From assembly GCF_033547155.1 (NCBI RefSeq), contig NZ_CP137892.1:3224001-3288000 (forward strand): a stretch of 64,000 nt of DNA. The letters are read 5' to 3'. Positions 10,022 to 19,357 of the stretch are shown piece by piece (within the stretch, counting starts at the first letter, position 1; every line of letters starts with the position of its first letter). This DNA is from Pseudomonas benzenivorans. GTDB taxonomy: Bacteria; Pseudomonadota; Gammaproteobacteria; Pseudomonadales; Pseudomonadaceae. The translations under genes and the position numbers were made by a program. The notes beneath the pieces are model-generated. The model saw only the letters and a list, made by a program, of their open reading frames with translations. It was not told where the DNA came from and searched no databases.

Positions 10022-11227
10022 ATGCCCCTGAATTCCCCCTGGCGCGCCGACTTCCCCGGCATCCTCGCCCTCGAAGCCGAGGGCCAGACCTATCTGGACA
10101 GCGCCGCCACCGCCCAGAAGCCCCAGGCCGTGCTGGATGCCCTGCTGGACTACTACGCCGGCGGCGCGGCCAATGTACACCGCGCCCAGCACCTGCCGGG
10201 CGAACGCGCCACCCGCGCCTTCGAGGCGACCCGCGGCAAGGTCGCGCACTGGCTGAATGCCGCCGAGGCTAGCCAGGTCATTTTCACCCGCGGCGCCACC
10301 GAGGCTTTCAACCTGCTGGCCTACGGCCTGGAGGCCGAGTTCCAGGCCGGCGACGAGATCGTCGTCAGCGCTGCGGAGCACCACGCCAATCTGCTGCCCT
10401 GGCAGCAGCTGGCCCGACGCCGCGGCCTCGAGCTGGTAGTCCTGCCGCTGGACGACCGGGGCCTGATCGACCTGGAACAGGCCGCCACGCTGATCGGCCC
10501 GCGCACCCGCCTGCTGGCGCTCAGCCAGCTGTCCAATGTGCTCGGGGTGTGGCAGCCGCTGCGCGAACTGATCGCCCTGGGCCAGGCCCAGGGTGCGCTC
10601 TGCGTGGTCGACGGCGCCCAGGGTGTGGTCCACGGCCGCCACGACCTGCAGGCGCTGGACTGCGACTTCTATGTCTGCTCCAGCCACAAGCTCTACGGCC
10701 CCGATGGCGTCGGCCTGCTCTATGGCCGCGCCGACGCCCTGCGGCGTGTCAGGCATTGGCAGTTCGGCGGGGAGATGGTGCAGCTGGCCGACTACCAGAG
10801 CGCCGAGTTCCGCGCCGCGCCCCTGGGCTTCGAGGCCGGGACCCCGCCGATCGCCGGGGTCATCGCCCTGGGAGCCGCCCTCGATTACCTGGCCGAGCTG
10901 GACGGTGCCGCCGTGACCGGCCATGAGGCGGCGCTGCACGCCAAGCTGCTCGCCGGCCTGGCCGCACGCGACGGCATCCAGCTGCTCGGCGCCCCGCGGG
11001 TGGCCCTGGCCAGTTTCGTCGTCGACGGCGTGCATAACGCCGATCTGGCCCAGCTGCTGACCGAGCAGGGCATCGCCGTGCGGGCCGGGCATCACTGCGC
11101 CATGCCACTGATGCAGCGGCTCGGCCTGTCCGGTGCCGTGCGCGTGTCGCTTGGCCTGTACAACGACGGAGCGGACCTGGAGCGCTTCTTCGCCGCCCTC
11201 GACGCCTCCCTGGAGCTGCTGCGATGA
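10022..11227 (+). CDS. csdA: cysteine desulfurase (CsdA/SufS type)
   Basis: Group II PLP-dependent cysteine desulfurase that moves sulfur from cysteine to its partner SufE/CsdE. Of about 401 residues, key ones are the substrate-binding LDSAATAQKP near the N-terminus, the PLP Lys in CSSHKLYGPDGVGLL, and the active-site Cys in RAGHHCAMPLM. An in-frame GTG at 10010 is an alternative start. ATG 10022 is preferred because the homologous region begins right after it. It overlaps csdE by 4 bases, so both should be co-translated. Confidence 0.92.
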   Translation: MPLNSPWRADFPGILALEAEGQTYLDSAATAQKPQAVLDALLDYYAGGAANVHRAQHLPGERATRAFEATRGKVAHWLNAAEASQVIFTRGATEAFNLLAYGLEAEFQAGDEIVVSAAEHHANLLPWQQLARRRGLELVVLPLDDRGLIDLEQAATLIGPRTRLLALSQLSNVLGVWQPLRELIALGQAQGALCVVDGAQGVVHGRHDLQALDCDFYVCSSHKLYGPDGVGLLYGRADALRRVRHWQFGGEMVQLADYQSAEFRAAPLGFEAGTPPIAGVIALGAALDYLAELDGAAVTGHEAALHAKLLAGLAARDGIQLLGAPRVALASFVVDGVHNADLAQLLTEQGIAVRAGHHCAMPLMQRLGLSGAVRVSLGLYNDGADLERFFAALDASLELLR

Positions 11228-11643
11228 GCCTGCCGCCCAGCGCCCGGCAAGCCCTCGAGGCCTTCCAGCAGTGCCCCGGCTGGGAACAGCGCGCACGCCT
11301 GCTGCTGCAGTGGGGCGAGCGCCTGGCGCCGCTGACAGAAGTTGAGCGCTGCGAGGCCAATCGCGTGCACGGCTGCGAGAGCCGGGTGTGGCTGACCGCC
11401 GAATGCCGCGACGGTTGCTGGCAATTTCGCGCCTTCAGCGATGCCCGCCTGCTCAGGGGGCTGCTGGCGGTGCTGCTGGCGCGGGTCGAGGGCCTCGGCG
11501 CCGCGGAACTGTCCGCCCTCGACCTGGCCGACTGGTTCGAACGACTGGGGCTGGCCCGCCAGCTGTCGCCGTCGCGCAGCAATGGCCTCAACGCCGTGCT
11601 GCAGCGCATGCGTCAGCTGGCGGCGGAACACTCGGAGGACTAG
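11224..11643 (+). CDS. csdE: SufE-family sulfur acceptor
   Basis: A 139-residue SufE-fold protein that accepts the persulfide from CsdA. The acceptor Cys lies in NRVHGCESRVWL, the family signature. Its start overlaps the csdA stop (ATGA-type coupling), confirming the pair. Its stop TAG overlaps the stop of the convergent tcdA gene inside one CTAG tetramer (11640-11643). In E. coli the CsdA-CsdE-CsdL(TcdA) set is likewise clustered. Confidence 0.92.
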   Translation: MSLPPSARQALEAFQQCPGWEQRARLLLQWGERLAPLTEVERCEANRVHGCESRVWLTAECRDGCWQFRAFSDARLLRGLLAVLLARVEGLGAAELSALDLADWFERLGLARQLSPSRSNGLNAVLQRMRQLAAEHSED

Positions 11644-12452
11644 GACGTTCTCGTCGCGCGCTCGGCCGGCCGCCGCGCACCGGCCACCAGCTTGTCCACC
11701 GTCTTGGCCACCGCGGCCATGCCGAAGCTGGCGGTGACCATCATTACCGCGCCGAAGCCGCCGGCGCAGTCGAGTTTCACCCCTTCGCCGACGAAGCCCT
11801 TGGCCTGGCACACCGTGCCGTCCGGCTTGGGGTAGCGCAGCTGCTCGGTGGAGAACACGCAGGGCACGCTGTAGGTGCGCCCCGGGGTGCGCGAGAAGTT
11901 GTACTCGCGGCGCAGCACCGAGCGCACCTTGGCGGCCAGGGGGTCGTTGAAGGTCTTGTTGAGGTCGGCGATCTGGATCTGCGTCGGGTCGACCTGCCCG
12001 CCGGCACCGCCGGTGGTGACGATCTGGATCTTGCGCCGCTTGCACCAGGCGATCAGCGCGGCCTTGGCGGCCACGCTGTCGATGCAGTCGATCACCGCGT
12101 CGAGTTGCTCGGTGATGTACTCGGCCATGGTCTCGCGGGTGACGAAGTCGGCCACCGCGTGCACCACGCAGGCCGGATTGATGGCGCGGATGCGCGCGGC
12201 CATGGCCTCGACCTTGGCCTGGCCGACCGCGCCGTCCAGCGCGTGCACCTGGCGATTGGTATTGGTGATGCACACGTCGTCCAGGTCGAACAGGGAGATC
12301 TCGCCCACCCCGGAGCGGGCCAGGGCCTCGGCGGCCCAGGAACCGACGCCGCCGATACCGACCACCGCGACATGGGCGGCCAGCAGGCGCTCGGCGCCCT
12401 CGCGCCCATAGAGACGGGCGATTCCGGCAAAACGTTGTTCGTCGAACGGCAT
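11640..12452 (-). CDS. tcdA: tRNA threonylcarbamoyladenosine dehydratase
   Basis: E1-like ATP-dependent enzyme (CsdL/YgdL) that cyclises t6A37 of tRNA to ct6A. The 270-residue product has the Rossmann ATP-binding motif VAVVGIGGVGSWAAEALARSG, the FDLDDVCITNTNRQ motif typical of ThiF/MoeB-like folds, and the DAVIDCIDSVAAKAAL segment. It is convergent with csdE, whose sulfur relay is linked to TcdA in E. coli. It ends in the shared CTAG. Confidence 0.93.
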   Translation of the reverse strand: MPFDEQRFAGIARLYGREGAERLLAAHVAVVGIGGVGSWAAEALARSGVGEISLFDLDDVCITNTNRQVHALDGAVGQAKVEAMAARIRAINPACVVHAVADFVTRETMAEYITEQLDAVIDCIDSVAAKAALIAWCKRRKIQIVTTGGAGGQVDPTQIQIADLNKTFNDPLAAKVRSVLRREYNFSRTPGRTYSVPCVFSTEQLRYPKPDGTVCQAKGFVGEGVKLDCAGGFGAVMMVTASFGMAAVAKTVDKLVAGARRPAERATRTS

Positions 12453-12638
12453 TTCTCACCTCAACAGCCAGAATTCGAGCAGGCGCGCATTATAGCGACC
12501 CGGGCCCGACCTGCAGCCACCCGAGACGCCCTTGCCCCATCCGGCGGCGCCCCGGCCTTTGCTGCCTAGCGGCGGCCCATGACGGCGATTTTGCTTTAAG
12601 ATGGCGGGCTTTCCGCTAGACGCCGCCCTGGAGCCGCA

Positions 12639-13793
12639 ATGACTGCCCCCGCCCCGTCCCTCTCCGCCACCCTGGAGCTCGCCTGCGACCTGATCCGCCG
12701 CCCGTCCGTCACCCCGCTCGACGAAGGCTGCCAGGCCCTGATGATGCGCCGCCTCGAAGCCGTCGGCTTCGCGGTCGAGCCGATGCGCATCGAGGAGGTG
12801 GACAACTTCTGGGCCAGCCACGGCGAGCAGGACGGCCCGGTGCTGTGCTTCGCCGGGCACACCGACGTGGTCCCCACCGGCCCGCTGCAGGCCTGGCAGC
12901 ACCAGCCGTTCGACGCGCTGATCGACGAGCATGGCATGCTCTGCGGCCGCGGCGCCGCCGACATGAAGGGCAGCCTGGCGTCGATGATCATCGCGGTGGA
13001 GCGCTTCGTCGCCGACCATCCGGGGCACAAGGGGCGCATCGCCTTCCTGATCACCAGCGACGAGGAAGGCCCGGCCCAGCACGGCACCAAGGCGGTGATC
13101 GAGCGCCTGGCGGCACGCAACGAGCGCCTGGACTGGTGCATAGTCGGCGAGCCCTCGAGCACCTCGCTGGTCGGCGACGTGGTCAAAAACGGCCGCCGCG
13201 GCTCCCTCGGCGCCACCCTCACGGTGCGCGGCGTGCAGGGCCACGTGGCCTACCCGCACCTGGCCAAGAACCCCATCCACCTGGCCGCGCCGGCCCTGGC
13301 GGAACTGGCCGCCGAGCACTGGGACGACGGCAATGCCTTCTTCCCGCCGACCAGCTTCCAGGTCTCCAACCTGAATGCCGGCACAGGCGCCACCAACGTG
13401 ATTCCCGGCGAGCTGCGGGCGATCTTCAACTTCCGTTTCTCCACCGAATCCACGGTCGAGGGCCTGCAGAAGCGCGTCGAGGCTATCCTCGACAAGCACG
13501 GCCTGGACTACCACGTGGAGTGGGCGCTGTCCGGCCTGCCGTTCCTCACCGAGCCGGGCGCCCTGCTCGATGCCGTGGCCGCCAGCATCAAGGCGGTGAC
13601 CGGCCGCGAGACCACCCCCTCGACCTCCGGCGGCACCTCCGACGGGCGCTTTATCGCCACCCTGGGCACCCAGGTGGTCGAGCTCGGCCCGGTCAACGCG
13701 ACCATCCACCAGATCAACGAGCGGGTCCTGGCCAGCGACCTGGATGTGCTGACCGAGATCTACTACCAGACCCTGGTCAAGCTGCTCGCCTGA
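12639..13793 (+). CDS. dapE: succinyl-diaminopimelate desuccinylase
   Basis: Zinc metallopeptidase-family (M20) enzyme that releases succinate to give L,L-diaminopimelate. The 384-residue product has metal/catalytic motifs [22 protein letters not shown] and ITSDEEGP, and the dimerisation-domain segment [17 protein letters not shown], all typical of DapE. Together with dapC and dapD, this window holds three steps of the succinylase branch of lysine synthesis. Start ATG 12639 follows GGAGCCGCA. Confidence 0.96.
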   Translation: MTAPAPSLSATLELACDLIRRPSVTPLDEGCQALMMRRLEAVGFAVEPMRIEEVDNFWASHGEQDGPVLCFAGHTDVVPTGPLQAWQHQPFDALIDEHGMLCGRGAADMKGSLASMIIAVERFVADHPGHKGRIAFLITSDEEGPAQHGTKAVIERLAARNERLDWCIVGEPSSTSLVGDVVKNGRRGSLGATLTVRGVQGHVAYPHLAKNPIHLAAPALAELAAEHWDDGNAFFPPTSFQVSNLNAGTGATNVIPGELRAIFNFRFSTESTVEGLQKRVEAILDKHGLDYHVEWALSGLPFLTEPGALLDAVAASIKAVTGRETTPSTSGGTSDGRFIATLGTQVVELGPVNATIHQINERVLASDLDVLTEIYYQTLVKLLA

Positions 13794-13939
13794 AAATCCA
13801 TGGCCATGTCTACTGCGCATCCCGATAGCCGCGTTGGGCGGTACTCGCTCCTCGCCTATCTAACTGATATGTCTCGTCGCTGCGTTCCGTCCGCCTTGCT
13901 CTCGGGTTGCTCGCTACGACATTGCCACGGATTTTTCGC

Positions 13940-14743
13940 ATGCTGACCTGCCCCCTCTGCCAGGGCGCCCTGAGCGCGGTCGATAACGGCGTGGCCTGCC
14001 CGGCCGGGCATCGCTTCGACCGCGCCCGCCAGGGCTACCTGAACCTGCTGCCGGTGCAGCACAAGAACAGCCGCGACCCGGGCGACAATGCCGCCATGGT
14101 CGAGGCCCGGCGACGCTTCCTCGACGGCGGCCACTATGCGCCGCTGGCCGCGCGCCTGGCCGAACTGGCCGCGGCGCGCACCCCCGCCGCCTGGCTGGAT
14201 ATCGGCTGCGGCGAGGGCTACTACACCGCACAGGTCGCCGAGCGCCTGCCCGAGGCCCGGGGCTATGCCTTGGACATCTCCCGCGAGGCGGTCAAGCGCG
14301 CCTGCAAGCGCGCGCCGCGACTCGAGTGGCTGGTGGCGAGCATGGCCCGGGTGCCCCTGGGCGACGCCAGCTGCCAGCTGCTGGCCAGTGTGTTCAGCCC
14401 GCTGGACTGGCAGGAGGCCAGGCGCCTGCTCGCCCCCGGTGGCGGCCTGCTGCGCATGGGCCCCAGCCGCGAACACCTGATCGAGCTGCGCCAGAAACTC
14501 TACGACCAGGTGCGCGACTACGACGAGCAGAAGCACCTGGAACTGATCCCCGACGGCATGGGTCTGGCCCACAGCGAGACCCTGAGCTTCAAGTTGCAGC
14601 TGGCCGATGAGCAGGCCCGCGCCGACCTGCTGGCCATGACCCCCCACGGCTGGCGCGCCAGCGCCGAGCGACGGGCCGCGGTGATCGCCGCGCCCTTCGA
14701 GGTGACGGTCGCCATACGCTACGATTGGATCGAAAAACTCTAG
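13940..14743 (+). CDS. rlmA: 23S rRNA (guanine-N1)-methyltransferase RlmA
   Basis: Methylates a guanine of 23S rRNA helix 35 (G745 in E. coli). The 267-residue product has an N-terminal zinc-binding knuckle (LTCPLCQGALS, then VACPAGHRFD). It also has the RlmA-type QGYLNLLPVQHKNSRDPGD segment and the SAM motif AWLDIGCGEGYYT. The region 13794-13939 before it is non-coding and holds no clear element; the start at 13940 is the first ATG before the zinc knuckle. Confidence 0.9.
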   Translation: MLTCPLCQGALSAVDNGVACPAGHRFDRARQGYLNLLPVQHKNSRDPGDNAAMVEARRRFLDGGHYAPLAARLAELAAARTPAAWLDIGCGEGYYTAQVAERLPEARGYALDISREAVKRACKRAPRLEWLVASMARVPLGDASCQLLASVFSPLDWQEARRLLAPGGGLLRMGPSREHLIELRQKLYDQVRDYDEQKHLELIPDGMGLAHSETLSFKLQLADEQARADLLAMTPHGWRASAERRAAVIAAPFEVTVAIRYDWIEKL

Positions 14744-14766
14744 GCTGACCCGAAATGGAAGCGAGC

Positions 14767-15138
14767 ATGCGCCAACCGGATATCGAGATTTACCTGAAGG
14801 ATGCCGAGCAACAGGCCGTCACCGACTGGCTGGGCCAGGCCCTGGGCCCCTGCACGCCCTGGCAGCAGAAGGGCCAGACCTTCAAGTGCCGCGCCGGCGA
14901 CATACCGGTGACCTGGCTGCCCAAGGCCGTCGGCAAGTGGCACAGCCTGTACCTGGAGAGCGACGCCACGCCCTGGGCGGACGACCTGGCCTGCGCCCAG
15001 GCGGCCTGCGCCGCCCTCGGCGTCGAGGTGCGCTGCGCTCCCGGCGGCTGGCAGGAGGAGGAAAGCGACGAGCAGGCCGACCGCTGGCTGCGCATCAGCG
15101 CCGAGGGTGTCGAGGAGATCACCTGGCGCACCGGCTGA
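14767..15138 (+). CDS. conserved hypothetical protein, about 123 residues
   Basis: Small soluble acidic protein beginning MRQPDIEIYLKDAEQQAV. No catalytic motif or membrane segment is visible. It is tightly linked to rlmA (23 bases) and ends before a strong terminator, and codon use matches the genome. I believe homologues occur across Pseudomonas at this position, but I cannot name a domain. An upstream ATG at 14755 is the alternative start; GGAAG sits at the right distance for 14767. Confidence 0.75.
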   Translation: MRQPDIEIYLKDAEQQAVTDWLGQALGPCTPWQQKGQTFKCRAGDIPVTWLPKAVGKWHSLYLESDATPWADDLACAQAACAALGVEVRCAPGGWQEEESDEQADRWLRISAEGVEEITWRTG

Positions 15139-15162
15139 GCGCCGGAGCAGGTCGCAGAAACG

Positions 15163-15189
15163 AAAAAGCCCGTCAGCGACGGGCTTTTT
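15163..15189 (+). terminator. rho-independent terminator between convergent genes
   Basis: AAAAAGCCCGTC / GACGGGCTTTTT with an AGC loop. It has T-runs on both strands and lies between the hypothetical gene (ends 15138) and the convergent cold-shock gene (ends 15204), so it can serve both directions. Confidence 0.85.
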
Positions 15190-15203
15190 CATGGGGAGGC
15201 GGC

Positions 15204-15413
15204 TCAGAGCGCGGAAACGTCTTCCGCCTGCAGGCCCTTCTGGCCCTGGGTCACCGCGAACTCGACCTTCTGGCCTTCGACCAGCGTGCGGTGGCCTTCA
15301 CCGCGGATGGCGCGAAAGTGCACGAACACATCGGCGCCGCTCTCACGCTGGATGAAGCCATATCCCTTGGAATCATTGAACCACTTGACGGTTCCTGTCT
15401 CACGATCAGCCAT
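15204..15413 (-). CDS. cold-shock protein, CspA family
   Basis: A 69-residue single cold-shock domain (OB fold). It has RNP1 KGYGFIQRE and RNP2 DVFVHFRAI, the nucleic-acid-binding aromatic patches. It starts [13 protein letters not shown] at 15413. Codons extending upstream to 15740 have no family similarity and should be treated as leader. The long GC-rich leader is compatible with a structured cold-shock 5' UTR. CspA-type proteins act as RNA chaperones. Confidence 0.93.
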   Translation of the reverse strand: MADRETGTVKWFNDSKGYGFIQRESGADVFVHFRAIRGEGHRTLVEGQKVEFAVTQGQKGLQAEDVSAL

Positions 15414-15696
15414 TACCACTCTCCAACTCGCAGTTTTTATTGTCCCGTAAAGGCGCTTCGACGGTTCGACGCGAACGTTGCTCCAGGCATTGCCATCGCC
15501 GGCCGCTCCTGGCCCGCAACGGCGCTTGCGACGGCATCCCGACAACGACCGCTCCCGGAGTATAAAGCAAGGCCGATAGCTGAAAAGCACTTTTTTGCCA
15601 GGCCCGCAGGCCATACCGGACAAGGCTTGCAGCGTTATTCTGCGCTCCGGGAACACGGCCGCGGCGGCAGCCAATCGGTGCCGCCGCGCTGCGCCG

Positions 15697-17538
15697 TCAC
15701 CCCTGCCGGCGACGCCGCCACAGCCACAGTGCCAGCACACCGAGGGTCAGCAGCAACGGCACCAGGGCGATGTTGACGAATTTCAGGGTCCGCCCCAATG
15801 CCTCGATATCGGCATTGAGCTGGTAACGCACCTCGCGCAGCTCCTTGCGGATCTTCAGCTTCTCCGCCAGGAACTGCTGCACCGTGGCCTGCTGCTCCGG
15901 GGTCAGCTCCAGGGCCTTGCTCGGGTCGTCGCTGCGCTGCAGGGCGGCGAGCTTCTGTTCGGTGTCGGCCAGGCGCGTCTGCAGGGCCTGCTCCTTCTCG
16001 CGGAAGCGTGCCTCGGCCTCGCGCTGCAAGTCCTCCACCACCTCGAAGGGCCGGCTGAAGCGGCCGCGCGAGCGCACGCTGATCAGCGCATCCGAGCCGG
16101 CCAGGTTGTCCAGGGCGTTGATCGCGAAGCCGGCGTTGTCGGCCCAGGGCTGGGGGATGCGCTGGCCGAAGAAGTCCTGCACCTGCACCCACATGCGGTC
16201 GGTCAACAAATCGGTGTCGGCGACCACTATGACGTTGATGTTGTCCGCCTGCTTGAGGCCGTCCTTGCGCCCCTCGATGCCGTCCGGATAGGCCGACTGC
16301 GCCGGGCCGCTGATGCGCGCGGCGAGGGCATAGCGCTCGCCGGTCGGCTGCAGCTCGCGGATCAGCTCCTCCGGGTTGTGCAGCAGGGCGAAGCGCTTCA
16401 CATCGAAGGGCATGGCGTACTGCGAGCTCTGGATCAGCGGCACGAAGCGGGTCTTGGCATCCTCCAGCGGCTCGAGCAGGCCGGCGGTGGCCAGGGTCAG
16501 GTTCTCCAGCGCCGCGGTGGCGATGTCGTCGGCGTCCAGGGCGTTCTTCGGCAGGCTCAGCCAGGCGGCATGGCGCACCGGCCGCTGGCCCTGGCCCATG
16601 CTCACCGACATGGCGTAGGCGCCATCGCCGAGCACCTGGTCCGGCCGCATGCGCAGGCCCCAGGCCGGCAGCAGCGGGCCGAGATCGGAGGACTTGTCGA
16701 CGGCCATCTCCCCGGGCAACTCGGCCTGGGTGTCGGCCTCGCTGAAGGGGTCGACGAAGGCCAGCAGCTTGCCGCCGCGCAGGACGAACTGGTCGATGGC
16801 ATAGAGGGTCTGCTCGGGCAGCTGCTTCGGATGCACCAGCAGCAGCACCGAGACGCTTTCCGGAATCTGGTCGATGTCGCGCCTGAGGCTCTCGATCTTG
16901 AACAGCTGGCGGATCTCCTCCATCACCATCCAGGGCGGCGTCGGCTGCCGGGCCTGCATGTCGAAGCCACCGTTGATCTGCAGCCCCGAGAGCACGCCGA
17001 CCACCGGCCGCTCGGGCTCGGCCAGGCTCTGCACCAGGCGGCTGAGCTCGTACTCGAGGAACTCCTCCTGGTCCAGGGCGAAGAACGGGATGACCTGGGT
17101 GTCGCCCCGGGCGTTCTTGCCGGCCAGGCCGAAGTAGAGGGAGTCGCCGCCCTGCTGCAGGGGAATGCCCTGCAGGCCGAACTCGGCGGCCTTGTCCTCG
17201 TCCTCGGAGAAGGGCGCCGGATCGATGATCCTGAGCACCAGCTTGTCGCCGGCCACGCGCTGGTAGGCCTTGAGCATCTCCTCGACGCGCCTGGCGTAGG
17301 TGCGCAGCGCCGGCAGGTCCTTGGCGGTGCTGTCGGAGTAGAAGAAGCTCAGCTCGATCGGCTCCTGCAGCTCGCCGAGGATCTGCTCGGTGCCGGCGGA
17401 CAGGGTGTAGAGCTTCTGCTCGGTGAGGTCCAGGCGCGCGCCGCTCAGGCTCAGGCCGGAAACCAGGTTGAAGGCGAGAAGCGTCAGGGCGATGAGCACC
17501 AGCCCGGCGCTGGAATACATCAGCTTTTTCATCGGCAC
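15697..17538 (-). CDS. GldG-like ABC transporter auxiliary protein
   Basis: A 613-residue protein with an N-terminal membrane anchor (about residues 6-27) and a large periplasmic region. The region contains the family segments [19 protein letters not shown] and SFFYSD. A coiled-coil stretch precedes a C-terminal TM and an Arg-rich tail. This is the architecture of GldG/ABC-2 auxiliary proteins. It follows the permease by 6 bases in an ATPase-permease-GldG operon. Such operons are named after Flavobacterium gliding genes, but Pseudomonas does not glide by that route. The substrate is unknown. Confidence 0.85.
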   Translation of the reverse strand: MPMKKLMYSSAGLVLIALTLLAFNLVSGLSLSGARLDLTEQKLYTLSAGTEQILGELQEPIELSFFYSDSTAKDLPALRTYARRVEEMLKAYQRVAGDKLVLRIIDPAPFSEDEDKAAEFGLQGIPLQQGGDSLYFGLAGKNARGDTQVIPFFALDQEEFLEYELSRLVQSLAEPERPVVGVLSGLQINGGFDMQARQPTPPWMVMEEIRQLFKIESLRRDIDQIPESVSVLLLVHPKQLPEQTLYAIDQFVLRGGKLLAFVDPFSEADTQAELPGEMAVDKSSDLGPLLPAWGLRMRPDQVLGDGAYAMSVSMGQGQRPVRHAAWLSLPKNALDADDIATAALENLTLATAGLLEPLEDAKTRFVPLIQSSQYAMPFDVKRFALLHNPEELIRELQPTGERYALAARISGPAQSAYPDGIEGRKDGLKQADNINVIVVADTDLLTDRMWVQVQDFFGQRIPQPWADNAGFAINALDNLAGSDALISVRSRGRFSRPFEVVEDLQREAEARFREKEQALQTRLADTEQKLAALQRSDDPSKALELTPEQQATVQQFLAEKLKIRKELREVRYQLNADIEALGRTLKFVNIALVPLLLTLGVLALWLWRRRRQG

Positions 17539-17544
17539 GGGTCC

Positions 17545-18279
17545 TCAGTCGGCTTTCTTCAGGTCGATGACCACCGCGGTCGCGGCCAGCCAGGCGGCGA
17601 TCAGGGTGAGGAAGTACAGCAGGTCGCGCAGATCGATCACGCCCTTGCTGATGGCCTCGAAACGGGTCAGGAAACTCAGCGAGGCCACGGCATCGACCAG
17701 CCACTGCGGCGCCCAGCCGCTGAAGGCATCGAGCACCATGGGAAAGCCGCTGACGATGAACAGGAAGCACAGGCCCACGGCGAGGATGAAGGCGATCACC
17801 TGGTTCTTCGCCAACGCCGACATGCACGAGCCGATCGCCAGGTAGGCCCCGGCCAGCAGCCAGCTGCCGATATAGCCGGTGAGGATGGCGCCGTTGTCCG
17901 GCTGGCCCAGGTAGTTGACCGTCAGCACCATGGGGAAGGTCAGCAGCAGGGCCAGGCCGGTGAAGGCCCAGGCGGCGAGGAACTTGCCGCCGACCGCCTC
18001 GAAGCGGCTGATCGGCAGGGTCATCAGCAGCTCGATGGAGCCGGACTTGCGCTCCTCGGCCCACAGGCGCATGGCGATGGCCGGCACCAGGAACAGGTAC
18101 AGCCAGGGGTGGAAGTTGAAGAACGGCGCCAGGCTGGCCTGGCCGCTCTCGAAGAAGCCGCCCAGGTAGAAGGTGAATACCCCGGACAGCACCAGGAAGA
18201 TCAGGATGAAGACATAGGCCAGCGGCGTGGCGAAATAACTCGCCAGCTCGCGCTTGAAGATGACCGGCAACTGCGTCAT
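17545..18279 (-). CDS. ABC-2 type permease (GldF-like)
   Basis: A 244-residue membrane protein with about six hydrophobic helices. It has the family motif WAEERKSGSIELLMTLPISR, the cytoplasmic gating loop of ABC-2 permeases. Its start ATG at 18279 overlaps the stop of the upstream ATPase gene (ATGA), and codons extending further upstream are only read-through of the overlapping frame. It pairs with the ATPase and the GldG-like subunit. Confidence 0.88.
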   Translation of the reverse strand: MTQLPVIFKRELASYFATPLAYVFILIFLVLSGVFTFYLGGFFESGQASLAPFFNFHPWLYLFLVPAIAMRLWAEERKSGSIELLMTLPISRFEAVGGKFLAAWAFTGLALLLTFPMVLTVNYLGQPDNGAILTGYIGSWLLAGAYLAIGSCMSALAKNQVIAFILAVGLCFLFIVSGFPMVLDAFSGWAPQWLVDAVASLSFLTRFEAISKGVIDLRDLLYFLTLIAAWLAATAVVIDLKKAD

Positions 18280-19199
18280 AGCATTTCCCCTCGGGTCAGG
18301 CTGCGGAACACCTCGTCCAGGCGCCCACGCTCGACATTCAACTCCTTGACCTTCCAGCCGCGCTCGGCGATCAGCCCATTGACCTGGGGGAAGATCACTT
18401 CGCCCGGCTTGGCCAGCACGCTCAGGCCATGCTCGCGGGCGTTCTCCTCCACCCCGACGACCCCCGGCAGGGCCGCCAGTGCGGCCTGGTCCAGCGGCTC
18501 CTCGGCGACCAGGGTCACCGCCTGGTGGTAGCGCGAGCGGCTCTCCAGTTCCAGCGGCGTGCCGTCGGCCAGCAGCTTGCCCTGGCCGATGACCAGCGCG
18601 CGGGTGCACACCGCCGTGACCTCCTCGAGGATGTGGGTGGAGATGATGACGATCTTGTCCTGGGCCAGGCTCTGGATCAGCTTGCGCACCTGGTGCTTCT
18701 GGTTCGGGTCCAGGCCGTCGGTGGGTTCGTCGAGGATCAGCACCCGGGGATCGTGGAGGATCGCCTGGGCCAGGCCGACGCGGCGCTTGAAGCCCTTGGA
18801 CAGCGTCTCGATGGACTGCTCCAGGACCTTGTCCAGCTCGACCTGGGCCACCGCCCTGGCCACCCGCTGCTGCTTCTCAGATCCGCGATAGCCACGGATC
18901 TCGGCGATAAATTCGAGGAAGCCGCGCACCGACATGTCGCCGTAGCAAGGCGCGCCCTCGGGCAGGTAGCCGATCTGCCGCTGGGCCTTGCGGGTGTCCT
19001 GCTGAATGTCGAAACCGAGGATGCTGGCGCTGCCGGAGGTCGGCGCGAGGAAGCCGGTGAGCATCTTCATGGTGGTGGACTTGCCGGCACCGTTGGGGCC
19101 GAGAAAACCCAGCACCTCGCCCGGATGGACGCGGAAGGACAGATCGTCCACCGCGCAGTGCTGTGCAAAACGCTTCGTAAGATTTCTTATCTCGATCAT
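18276..19199 (-). CDS. ABC transporter ATP-binding protein (GldA-like)
   Basis: A 307-residue ATPase with Walker A GPNGAGKST, signature LSKGFKRRVGLAQA, Walker B VLILDEPTDGLDP and switch His in IISTHILEE. It is the first gene of the three-gene exporter operon. Upstream (19200-19357) there is a short AT-richer intergenic stretch that includes its promoter. After this come the remains of the integron integrase, so the integron entered just upstream of this operon. Confidence 0.92.
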   Translation of the reverse strand: MIEIRNLTKRFAQHCAVDDLSFRVHPGEVLGFLGPNGAGKSTTMKMLTGFLAPTSGSASILGFDIQQDTRKAQRQIGYLPEGAPCYGDMSVRGFLEFIAEIRGYRGSEKQQRVARAVAQVELDKVLEQSIETLSKGFKRRVGLAQAILHDPRVLILDEPTDGLDPNQKHQVRKLIQSLAQDKIVIISTHILEEVTAVCTRALVIGQGKLLADGTPLELESRSRYHQAVTLVAEEPLDQAALAALPGVVGVEENAREHGLSVLAKPGEVIFPQVNGLIAERGWKVKELNVERGRLDEVFRSLTRGEML

Positions 19200-19357
19200 G
19201 GTCTCTCACCATCGCGGTCAAACCCTGTCCGCTACCCGTACAGCAGCGAGACGGGCCTGCAAAAATGCCGCCGCACTATAAAAAGACAGATGCCGGAGTT
19301 GCAACCGAACAGCGGCCTCGGACATTTACCGGAGGTTACCGCCGCCAACAGTGGCGT

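Noticed and set aside
15414..15740. N-terminal extension of the cold-shock protein to 178 residues
   Set aside because: The upstream codons have no similarity to cold-shock proteins. The ATG at 15413 gives the standard 69-residue domain.
15595..18531. 978-codon plus-strand frame opposite the GldG-like and permease genes
   Set aside because: Low-complexity His/Gln/Gly-rich product typical of an antisense frame. The minus-strand ABC exporter genes are supported by motifs and spacing.
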